NCBI GenBank assembly: GCA_002401295.1
Contig: NVSR01000004.1
Location: 61,301-67,542 of the forward strand
Source of the DNA: SAR324 cluster bacterium
GTDB lineage: Bacteria > SAR324 > XYD2-FULL-50-16
Reading direction: 5' to 3'
DNA: 6,242 bases
Each line of letters opens with the position of its first letter. The stretch's first letter is position 1. The notes below the pieces were generated by a model. It did no database searches, was not told the DNA's origin, and saw nothing but the letters and a program-made list of their open reading frames with translations. Both the position numbers and the translations under genes were made by a program. Below are positions 1 through 5,225 of the stretch, piece by piece.

Positions 1-1044
1 GCTCCTGAAGAACGAGAAAGGGGTATTACTATCGCGACAGCTCATGTTGAATATGAAAGTGCAGAGCGACATTATGCTCACGTAGATTGCCCGGGTCATG
101 CGGATTACGTAAAAAATATGATTACCGGTGCCGCTCAAATGGACGGCGCTATCTTGGTTTGCTCCGCTGCTGACGGCCCTATGCCTCAAACACGAGAGCA
201 TATCTTGTTGTCTAAGCAGGTAGGTGTTCCTTATATGGTTGTTTTCCTGAATAAAGTTGATCAGGTTGACGATGAGGAACTCTTGGAACTAGTTGAAATG
301 GAACTTCGCGAGTTACTGTCTGAGTATGATTTTCCAGGTGACGATATTCCATTTATCATGGGAAGTGCCTTGACTGTAGAAAGAAGTGAATCTACTGATG
401 CTACTTCTCCTGAGTACAAGTGTATTATTGAGTTGGTTGCTGCTCTGGATAGTTACATTCCATTGCCTAAGCGTGAAATCGATAAGGACTTCCTACTGCC
501 TGTTGAAGATATTTTCTCTATCTCCGGTCGTGGAACTGTTGCCACTGGTCGAATCGAAAGAGGAGTTATCAATGTAGGTAATGAAGTCGAAATCATTGGT
601 ATCCGTGACACTCAAAAGAGTACCGTGACTGGTGTTGAAATGTTCCGCAAATTGCTGGATCGTGGAGAAGCTGGAGACAACGTAGGTCTGTTGTTGCGCG
701 GTACTAAACGTGAAGACATCGAACGTGGTCAGGTTATTTGTAAACCAGGCTCCATTACTCCTCATACTAAGTTCAATGGTGAGGTTTATATATTGACAAA
801 AGAAGAAGGTGGACGGCATACTCCCTTTTTCACCAATTATCGACCTCAGTTCTTTTTTAGAACAACTGATGTGACAGGTGTCATTCAGCTGCCAGAAGGC
901 ACTGAAATGGTTATGCCTGGTGACCACGTAACTGTGGCAGTTGAACTAATCACTAGTATAGCTATGGAAGCAGGTCTTCGATTTGCGATTAGAGAAGGTG
1001 GAAGAACTGTAGGTGCTGGAACAATTTCTGAAATTGTTGCATAA
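1..1044 (+). CDS. tuf: Elongation factor Tu, 5'-truncated by the window edge
   Basis: EF-Tu is the cytoplasmic GTPase that carries aminoacyl-tRNA to the ribosomal A site. The reading frame is open from base 1 to a TAA at 1042-1044, giving 347 residues. The fragment opens with APEERERGITIA, which aligns to about residue 53 of the roughly 395-residue family, so the start codon and the P-loop (GHVDHGKT) lie off the window. Visible GTPase motifs are RGITI (G2, fragment residues 7-11), DCPGH (G3, 29-33), NKVD (G4, 84-87) and GSAL (G5). Domains 2 and 3 follow, with FSISGRGTVATGR, EMFRKLLD, GGRHTPFF, YRPQFFFRTTDVTG, MVMPGD and the C-terminal FAIREGGRTVGAG. After G5 the usual KALEGD stretch is replaced by a longer, serine/threonine-rich segment. 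The gene ends 17 bases before rpsJ, the arrangement seen where str and S10 genes are joined. Nothing suggests a pseudogene. Identification is very secure; whether the genome has a second tuf copy cannot be seen. Confidence 0.98.
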   Translation, partial: APEERERGITIATAHVEYESAERHYAHVDCPGHADYVKNMITGAAQMDGAILVCSAADGPMPQTREHILLSKQVGVPYMVVFLNKVDQVDDEELLELVEMELRELLSEYDFPGDDIPFIMGSALTVERSESTDATSPEYKCIIELVAALDSYIPLPKREIDKDFLLPVEDIFSISGRGTVATGRIERGVINVGNEVEIIGIRDTQKSTVTGVEMFRKLLDRGEAGDNVGLLLRGTKREDIERGQVICKPGSITPHTKFNGEVYILTKEEGGRHTPFFTNYRPQFFFRTTDVTGVIQLPEGTEMVMPGDHVTVAVELITSIAMEAGLRFAIREGGRTVGAGTISEIVA

Positions 1045-1061
1045 CCTGGAGAAAATGTTTC

Positions 1062-1370
1062 ATGACACAAAAAATCCGTGTAAACTTCAAAGCCTTTGAT
1101 GCGGCTCAGCTGGATAAAGCCGTGAAGGAAATCGTTTCCATTGTGAAACGTTCCGGAGCGAATGTAGTAGGACCCATTCCTTTGCCAACTAAAAAGCAAA
1201 GTATCTGTGTCTTGCGCTCACCTCACGTGAATAAAAAGTCACGAGAGCAGTTCCAGTTTCACACGCATAAAAGGCTGCTGTATATCACCGAAACTACACC
1301 TCAGACTATGGATTCTCTAATGAAATTAGATGTCTCTGCAGGTGTACAGGTGGATATCAAGCTTAAATAA
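1062..1370 (+). CDS. rpsJ: 30S ribosomal protein S10 (NusE)
   Basis: S10 sits in the head of the 30S subunit and, as NusE, pairs with NusB in transcription antitermination. The 102-residue product matches the family length. Diagnostic segments are QKIRVNFKAFD at the N-terminus, the loop GPIPLPTKK near residues 38-46, LRSPHVNKKSREQF (about 51-64), HKRLL, and the C-terminal MKLDVSAGVQVDIKLK. The ATG at 1062 is preceded by TGGAGA at 1047-1052, a good ribosome binding site. S10 normally heads its own operon behind a long leader; here it lies only 17 bases behind tuf, so it is probably transcribed with it. The next gene is rplD rather than the expected rplC. The protein itself is intact and shows no sign of fusion. 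Confidence 0.97.
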   Translation: MTQKIRVNFKAFDAAQLDKAVKEIVSIVKRSGANVVGPIPLPTKKQSICVLRSPHVNKKSREQFQFHTHKRLLYITETTPQTMDSLMKLDVSAGVQVDIKLK

Positions 1371-1378
1371 AACATCCT

Positions 1379-1398
1379 GAAGGGGGTTCGCTCCCTTC
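1379..1398 (+). other. Hairpin with TTCG loop in the rpsJ-rplD gap
   Basis: Bases 1379-1386 (GAAGGGGG) pair with 1391-1398 (CTCCCTTC) around the loop TTCG at 1387-1390. This makes an 8-bp stem with one G-T wobble (1385/1392). No T run follows, so it is not a standard intrinsic terminator. It ends 8 bases before the rplD ribosome binding site (AAAGGA, 1407-1412). Plausible roles are an RNA-processing or stability element, or a translational control site for rplD; neither can be shown from sequence. It lies exactly where rplC would normally be. Confidence 0.6.
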
Positions 1399-1416
1399 TA
1401 TGAGTGAAAGGACAGA

Positions 1417-2040
1417 ATGGCATCGTTGAAGGTGTATAGTCTTGAAAATCAGGAAGTAGGTACAGTTGACCTGCATGACGATCTGGCACAGGCGACTCTG
1501 AATCCCTTTATCGTGAAAGATACAGTCGTATCCTATCTGAACGGCTTACGACAAGGGACTCATAAAACAAAAGAGCGCTCTGAGGTTACTGGAAGTCGAA
1601 GAAAGCTATTTCGACAAAAAGGAACAGGTAACGCTCGTGCTGGTAGTGCACAATCTCCCGTGCGACGACACGGGGCGACAGTGTTCGGACCTACTCCTAG
1701 AAGCTATAAGACTGATATTAATAAAAAGGTCAAAAAGAAAGCTCTTGCTTCCGTACTTAGCGAGAAGTTGAAGAACGGCCAGTTGCTGATTGTAGACAAT
1801 CTGAAACTGGAAGACCACAAAACTAAGAAGTTTTTGGCTTGGATGGAAACAATGAACCTGAAGAAAACGTTATTTGTTTCTTCAGAGCAGGATTCCAATT
1901 TTGAACTGGCATCAAGGAACGTAACCTTTGTTAAGAGTGTTCATGCTTCCGGGTTGAACGTTTATGATGTGCTGAATCATACCAATCTAGTGATGACAAA
2001 ACAGTCACTGATGGATGTGGAAGGGAGACTGTTGAAATGA
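1417..2040 (+). CDS. rplD: 50S ribosomal protein L4
   Basis: L4 is a primary 23S rRNA-binding protein whose extended loop lines the peptide exit tunnel near the constriction. In gammaproteobacteria it also represses its own operon. The 207-residue product has the normal length. The N-terminal globular part (SLENQEVGTVDL) leads into the tunnel loop at about residues 48-95, with GTHKTKERSEVTGSRRK, FRQKGTGNARAGS, SPVRRHGATVFGP and PRSY. The C-terminal part contains ALASVLSEKL, the LLIVDNL strand and a final EGRLLK. ATG 1417 follows AAAGGA at 1407-1412. The end overlaps rplW by four bases (ATGA), indicating translational coupling. The family position after rplC is broken: rpsJ is the direct upstream neighbour. 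There is no space upstream of rpsJ for the E. coli-type leader on which L4 acts, so any L4 autoregulation would have to use another site. Confidence 0.97.
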   Translation: MASLKVYSLENQEVGTVDLHDDLAQATLNPFIVKDTVVSYLNGLRQGTHKTKERSEVTGSRRKLFRQKGTGNARAGSAQSPVRRHGATVFGPTPRSYKTDINKKVKKKALASVLSEKLKNGQLLIVDNLKLEDHKTKKFLAWMETMNLKKTLFVSSEQDSNFELASRNVTFVKSVHASGLNVYDVLNHTNLVMTKQSLMDVEGRLLK

Positions 2041-2327
2041 AAAGCCAATTTAACTTGATTAGAAAACCACATATCACCGAGAAAGGCGTCCTTCTAAAAG
2101 AGGAGCAAAATAAGGTGATATTCCAAGTTGCCGTTGACGCAAATAAGATTGAACTGAAAAAAGCGATCGAATCGATTTTTAAGGTGAAAGTTAAAAAAAT
2201 TAGTACCCTGAATGTGAAAGGGAAAACTAAGCGTCAAGGAAAAACTGAAGGGAAACGTGCCGACTGGAAAAAAGCGATCGTAACACTAGAAGAAGATCAA
2301 TCGATCGAATACTTTGAAGGGGCATAG
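2037..2327 (+). CDS. rplW: 50S ribosomal protein L23
   Basis: L23 lies at the exit of the peptide tunnel and is the docking site for trigger factor and the signal recognition particle. The 96-residue product shows the family signatures in order: LIRKPHITEKG (about residues 7-17), DANKIELKKAIESIF (about 34-48), VKVKKISTLNVKGK, and DWKKAIVTLEED near residue 80, ending in YFEGA. The central KGKTKRQGKTEGKR is the flexible basic loop that enters the tunnel wall. ATG 2037 overlaps the rplD stop by four bases; GGGAG inside the rplD end (2022-2026) can serve as the ribosome binding site. It is of usual length and shows no sign of damage. A 36-base gap follows before rplB. Confidence 0.97.
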   Translation: MKSQFNLIRKPHITEKGVLLKEEQNKVIFQVAVDANKIELKKAIESIFKVKVKKISTLNVKGKTKRQGKTEGKRADWKKAIVTLEEDQSIEYFEGA

Positions 2328-2363
2328 TTTACACAAAGCCAAAGTCCATGAAGGTCCTGAATA

Positions 2364-3185
2364 ATGAGCATCAAGAAATATAAACCGACTTCACCTGGCC
2401 GCAGGGGAATGAGTGTCTCTGGGTTTGATGAGATTACAACATCAACACCAGAAAAAAGTCTGCTGGCCCCTAAGAAAAGAAAGAGTGGAAGAAATAATCA
2501 AGGTCGGATCACTACCAGACATATGGGTGGCGGTCACAAACGACGTTATCGGATTATTGACTTCAAGAGGGACAAGTACAATGTACCTGGAAAGATTGCT
2601 ACAATCGAATATGATCCTAACCGGACAGCACGAATCTGCCTGGTTCACTACATAGATGGAGAGAAACGCTATATTTTGGCCCCAGAAGGTGTCAGCGTAG
2701 GCGATATTCTGCTTTCCGGCGATGTAGTGGAAATCAAGATTGGTAACGCAATGCCTCTGAAGAATATTCCATTGGGAACTGCTGTTCACAATGTCGAGTT
2801 GAAGCCTATGAAAGGTGGACAGATTGCTAGAAGTGCAGGTACTTCTGTGATCCTGATGGCGAAAGAAGAAAAATACGCTCAGCTGAAACTACGATCTGGT
2901 GAAATCCGATTGGTGCATCTCGAATGTAGAGCCACAATCGGTCAGGTAGGAAACGCTGAACATTCTTTGGTGAAGATCGGAAAAGCAGGAAAATCCCGCT
3001 ACTTAGGACGACGACCAACTGTAAGGGGTGTTGTAATGAACCCTGTCGATCATCCTCATGGTGGTGGTGAAGGAAAAACTAGTGGTGGACGCCATCCTGT
3101 TTCTCCTTGGGGTAAGCCAACTAAAGGCGCCCGCACCCGGAAAAATAAGCGCACCGATAGATATATCGTCAAGCGCCGTAAATAA
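2364..3185 (+). CDS. rplB: 50S ribosomal protein L2
   Basis: L2 is among the most conserved large-subunit proteins. It supports subunit association, tRNA binding and the peptidyl-transferase region. The product has 273 residues, the common bacterial length. It contains the N-terminal YKPTSPGRRG, GRNNQGRITTRHMGGGHKRRYR (about residues 43-64), IEYDPNRTARI, DGEKRYILAPEG, the central RSAGTS, and GRRPTVRGVVMNPVDHPHGGGEGK near the C-terminus. His230 and His232 of DHPHGGG correspond to the histidine region noted as functionally critical in E. coli L2 (His229). The tail TKGARTRKNKRTDRYIVKRRK is typical. ATG 2364 is preceded by GAAGGT at 2350-2355. It sits between rplW and rpsS as usual. Confidence 0.98.
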   Translation: MSIKKYKPTSPGRRGMSVSGFDEITTSTPEKSLLAPKKRKSGRNNQGRITTRHMGGGHKRRYRIIDFKRDKYNVPGKIATIEYDPNRTARICLVHYIDGEKRYILAPEGVSVGDILLSGDVVEIKIGNAMPLKNIPLGTAVHNVELKPMKGGQIARSAGTSVILMAKEEKYAQLKLRSGEIRLVHLECRATIGQVGNAEHSLVKIGKAGKSRYLGRRPTVRGVVMNPVDHPHGGGEGKTSGGRHPVSPWGKPTKGARTRKNKRTDRYIVKRRK

Positions 3186-3206
3186 CGGAAATGCAACTAA
3201 TTGATA

Positions 3207-3213
3207 TTAGGAG
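3207..3213 (+). promoter_or_regulatory. Shine-Dalgarno site supporting the GTG start of rpsS
   Basis: TTAGGAG at 3207-3213 leaves six bases before GTG at 3220. This strong match supports the non-ATG start, and the product then begins with the family-typical PRSLKKGPF. A weak 5-bp AT-rich inverted repeat (3197-3201 with 3206-3210) overlaps its first bases. Confidence 0.75.
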
Positions 3214-3219
3214 AACAGA

Positions 3220-3504
3220 GTGCCGAGATCACTAAAAAAAGGTCCTTTTGTTGACGAGCATCTCTATAAAAAATGCACAGTCGCAAAAGAAAAAAACGAT
3301 CGGAAGGTGATAAAGACTTGGTCTCGCAGATCGGTAGTTATGCCTGAATTTGTTGGGTTGAATGTTGCCGTACATAACGGAAACAAGTTCATCCCCATCT
3401 TTATCACTGAAAATATGGTCGGCCATAAATTTGGCGAATTTGCCCCTACTCGTACTTATCGGGGGCACATCTCTAAATCCGATAAGCGTGGCAAAAAGAA
3501 GTAA
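3220..3504 (+). CDS. rpsS: 30S ribosomal protein S19
   Basis: S19 is in the 30S head, binds 16S rRNA with S13, and contacts the 50S subunit and tRNA region. The product is 94 residues, normal for the family. It begins PRSLKKGPFVDEHL and carries KTWSRRS (about residues 33-39), VHNGNKFIPIFI (about 52-63), ITENMVGHKFGEFAPTRTYRGH (about 62-83) and a basic tail SDKRGKKK. It uses a GTG start at 3220 behind a strong AGGAG. Its TAA stop abuts the ATG of rplV with no spacer, which suggests coupled translation of the two genes. The order rplB-rpsS-rplV is canonical. Confidence 0.97.
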   Translation: MPRSLKKGPFVDEHLYKKCTVAKEKNDRKVIKTWSRRSVVMPEFVGLNVAVHNGNKFIPIFITENMVGHKFGEFAPTRTYRGHISKSDKRGKKK

Positions 3505-3864
3505 ATGAAAAAACAAAAAAAAGAGAACAGAGCCGCAATTGCGAAGGCCTCTGTCCGAGGTGCTAGAGTTGCTCCTCGAAAGGCCAGGCTTGTGGTGGAT
3601 CTGATTCGCGGGACCAATGTAGTCAACGCACTAGGTGTGCTTGAAAATACACGTCGAGCTTCCAATCCGATTATCAAGAATGTATTGAAATCGGCCATTG
3701 CTAATGCTGTTGAAAAAGATAGCAGCGTTAATCCCGACGAACTAGTGATTACAGAAGCCCGAGTTGACGAGGGACGAACTTTGCGTCGTATGCAGCCTCG
3801 TGCTATGGGACGAGCTACTGTAATCAGGAAACGATCCAGTCACATAACCCTGTCGGTTGGATAA
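3505..3864 (+). CDS. rplV: 50S ribosomal protein L22
   Basis: L22 binds all 23S rRNA domains, and its beta-hairpin lines the exit tunnel opposite L4. The product has 119 residues, slightly longer than the E. coli protein (110) because of a lysine-rich N-terminal extension (MKKQKKENRAAIAKAS). The core starts at RGARVAPRKARLVVDLIRG (about residues 18-36), followed by ALGVLENTRRAS, KNVLKSAIANAVEK, and the hairpin VDEGRTLRRMQPRAMGRATVIRKRSSHITL. ATG 3505 follows directly on the rpsS TAA. No good Shine-Dalgarno is visible (AAAAAGAAG only), so initiation probably depends on ribosomes ending rpsS. Seven of its 16 arginines use CGA. A 51-base gap with a perfect hairpin separates it from rpsC. Confidence 0.96.
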   Translation: MKKQKKENRAAIAKASVRGARVAPRKARLVVDLIRGTNVVNALGVLENTRRASNPIIKNVLKSAIANAVEKDSSVNPDELVITEARVDEGRTLRRMQPRAMGRATVIRKRSSHITLSVG

Positions 3865-3870
3865 AAACTT

Positions 3871-3900
3871 TTTCAAATAGATTGAAAAATCTATTTGAAA
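3871..3900 (+). other. Perfect 13-bp hairpin with GAAA loop in the rplV-rpsC gap
   Basis: TTTCAAATAGATT (3871-3883) is the exact reverse complement of AATCTATTTGAAA (3888-3900), with the loop GAAA at 3884-3887. The stem has no mismatch and is AT-rich. On the plus strand no T run follows, so it should not end operon transcription. On the minus strand the hairpin would be followed by AAG and then TTTTT, so it could stop antisense transcripts. Its right end is three bases from the rpsC ribosome binding site, so it may set rpsC initiation or be an RNase processing site. The role is inference; the symmetry is certain. Confidence 0.75.
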
Positions 3901-3902
3901 CT

Positions 3903-3908
3903 ACGGAG
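3903..3908 (+). promoter_or_regulatory. Shine-Dalgarno site that decides the TTG start of rpsC
   Basis: ACGGAG at 3903-3908 leaves seven bases before TTG at 3916. From that codon the protein starts GQKVNP, the conserved S3 N-terminus. An in-frame TTG at 3895 lies upstream of this site, inside the hairpin arm, and would add seven residues not typical of the family. Confidence 0.7.
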
Positions 3909-3915
3909 AAAAACT

Positions 3916-4593
3916 TTGGGACAGAAAGTCAACCCAATTAGCCTGAGATTAGGAATTACTAAGACTTGGCAGTCTAATTGGTATGCTGAGAAAAAATATG
4001 CCAGTATCTTGATGGAAGACATCAAAGTAACTGAGTATATTAGAGAAAACCTAAAGCATGCCGGCATCGCTTCAGTAGAAATCGAAAGAGCAGCGAAGAG
4101 CATTAAGGTGCACATCAACGCTGCCCGTCCCGGCATTATTATCGGTCGGAAAGGTGAAGAGGCCGAAAAGGTTAAGACTGCGATCGCTAAGATTGTTCAA
4201 CAAAAGGATCTGGTCCTGAACATCAAAGATGTTCGCCGACCAGAGACAGACGCTCAATTGGTAGCTGATAACATCGCTTTCCAATTGGTACGACGGATGG
4301 CATTCCGTAGAGTCATGAAAAAGACCTTGCAAAACGTCATGCGATTCAATGTCACTGGTTGTAAAATCATGATCAGCGGTCGTTTGAATGGTGCTGAAAT
4401 GGCCCGAACTGAATGGGTCTTGGATGGTCAGGTGCCTCTACATACGTTGAAAGCTGACATCAACTATGCGGTTGCTGAAGCTAAAACAATTTACGGAATC
4501 CTGGGTGTGAAGGTGTGGATCTACAAAACTCCTCAAACTGAAGCTGCTCAGGGTAGACGACGACGCCGCAAGCCTACTAATAGGGAGAAGTAG
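3916..4593 (+). CDS. rpsC: 30S ribosomal protein S3
   Basis: S3 forms part of the mRNA entry channel on the 30S head and contributes to mRNA helicase activity. I place the start at TTG 3916, giving 225 residues (E. coli has 233) and the standard opening (M)GQKVNPISLRLGI. A more upstream TTG at 3895 is possible but lacks a binding site and would start inside a hairpin arm. The KH domain shows GIIIGRKGEEAEKVK with the GRKG loop at residues 77-80. Then come VRRPETDAQLVADNIAFQL, the C-terminal domain with CKIMISGRLNGAEMART, the conserved GQVPLHTLKADINYAVAEA, and YGILGVKVWIY. The tail ends in a basic RRRRRKP cluster. It has a two-base gap to rplP, whose ribosome binding site lies inside the rpsC end. 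Confidence 0.96.
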   Translation: MGQKVNPISLRLGITKTWQSNWYAEKKYASILMEDIKVTEYIRENLKHAGIASVEIERAAKSIKVHINAARPGIIIGRKGEEAEKVKTAIAKIVQQKDLVLNIKDVRRPETDAQLVADNIAFQLVRRMAFRRVMKKTLQNVMRFNVTGCKIMISGRLNGAEMARTEWVLDGQVPLHTLKADINYAVAEAKTIYGILGVKVWIYKTPQTEAAQGRRRRRKPTNREK

Positions 4594-4595
4594 CC

Positions 4596-5012
4596 ATGTT
4601 AATGCCTTCGCGCACAAAATACCGTAAGGCCCAGAAAGGGCGCCTCAAGGGAGAAGCTTCCAGAGGTAACGAGATTAGTTTTGGAACTTTGGCTATTCAG
4701 GCTGTCGGACGTGGTTTTCTCACTTCCCGACAAATTGAAGCTAGTCGACGTGCCATGACTCGTCACGTAAAACGAGCGGGTAAAATCTGGATTCGTGTTT
4801 TCCCTCACAAACCAGTCACAAAGAAACCAGCCGAAACTCGAATGGGTAAAGGTAAAGGTGCTGTGGATCATTGGGAATGCCCGATTAAGCCGGGAAGAAT
4901 CCTGTTTGAAATTGACGGGGTTGATCCTGTAGTTGCAAGAGAGGCCTTCAAGTTAGCGCAAGCTAAATTGCCGGTGAAGACCAAGATTATTTCTCGAGAG
5001 GAAATGTTATGA
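4596..5012 (+). CDS. rplP: 50S ribosomal protein L16
   Basis: L16 organises the A-site region of the 50S and is a late assembly protein. The product has 138 residues, the usual size. It starts MLMPSRTKYRKAQKGRLKG, then GNEISFGTLAIQAV, the helix LTSRQIEASRRAMTRHVKR (about residues 43-61), GKIWIRVFPHKPVTKKPAETRMGKGKG (about 63-88), KPGRILFEIDGVD, and LAQAKLPVKTKII. The arginine in ETRMGKGKG aligns with the E. coli L16 arginine hydroxylated by YcfD (Arg81). The segment DHWECPIKPG has Glu-Cys where most L16 proteins have a hydrophobic pair (such as WVAVVKPG). ATG 4596 follows GGGAG (4583-4587), and the stop overlaps the rpmC start by four bases. Confidence 0.97.
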   Translation: MLMPSRTKYRKAQKGRLKGEASRGNEISFGTLAIQAVGRGFLTSRQIEASRRAMTRHVKRAGKIWIRVFPHKPVTKKPAETRMGKGKGAVDHWECPIKPGRILFEIDGVDPVVAREAFKLAQAKLPVKTKIISREEML

Positions 5013-5197
5013 AAATTTTAGAATTGAGACAACTCTCAAAGGAAGATCTCTTGGCCCAAGTCGTGACTCTGGAAGAGAATCTCTTTCGATTACGATGCAA
5101 CAAATCTATCGGACAGCTGGAGGATACCTCCGTTATCACTAAGGCGAGAAGAGACATTGCTCGTGCCAAGACCGTCCTGAGTGAACTTTCCGCTTAA
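5009..5197 (+). CDS. rpmC: 50S ribosomal protein L29
   Basis: L29 is a small, helical protein next to L23 at the tunnel exit. The 62-residue product is standard length, with family features: ELRQLSKEDLLAQVVTLEENLFRLR (first helix, to about residue 29), the NKSIGQLEDTS turn (about 31-41), and the second helix ARRDIARAKTVLSEL. ATG 5009 overlaps the rplP stop (ATGA). GAGG at 4998-5001 gives a binding site with seven-base spacing. The stop codon lies inside a 10-base palindrome (CGCTTAAGCG, 5191-5200). Order rplP-rpmC-rpsQ is canonical. Confidence 0.96.
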   Translation: MKILELRQLSKEDLLAQVVTLEENLFRLRCNKSIGQLEDTSVITKARRDIARAKTVLSELSA

Positions 5198-5201
5198 GCG
5201 T

Positions 5202-5225
5202 ATTGAGCCGGCAACGGCTATCAAT
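5202..5225 (+). other. Bulged hairpin with GCAA loop in the rpmC-rpsQ gap
   Basis: AGCCG (5206-5210) pairs with CGGCT (5215-5219) around the loop GCAA (5211-5214). Past a two-base bulge (5220-5221), ATTG (5202-5205) pairs with CAAT (5222-5225). That makes nine base pairs in all, with a GNRA-type loop. No T run follows. It sits between the rpmC stop and the rpsQ start and could be an RNA stability, processing or initiation-control element; the role is not shown. Confidence 0.45.

Noticed and set aside
386..577. Plus-strand frame with a hydrophobic leucine-rich N-terminus resembling a membrane segment
   Set aside because: It is an out-of-frame reading of tuf; the leucine run comes from frame-shifted GTT/GCT/TTG codons.
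493..927. Long minus-strand open frame (144 codons) opposite tuf
   Set aside because: It lies wholly antisense to the well-conserved EF-Tu frame, has no recognisable motif, and is explained by codon bias of the sense gene.
2311..2345. Possible bulged hairpin in the rplW-rplB gap (ACTTT/AAAGT, GGC/GCC, TTT/AAA)
   Set aside because: It has eleven pairs but needs one-sided bulges of five and four bases and overlaps the rplW end; too weak to separate from chance.
3197..3210. Inverted repeat CTAAT-TGAT-ATTAG before rpsS
   Set aside because: Only five base pairs, nearly all A-T; it would hide little of the strong AGGAG site and is expected by chance.
4180..4187. GCGATCGC octamer like the cyanobacterial HIP1 repeat, with related GCGATCG in rplW
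   Set aside because: Only one full copy is present, and the partial copies are explained by Ala-Ile codons; no repeat family is supported.
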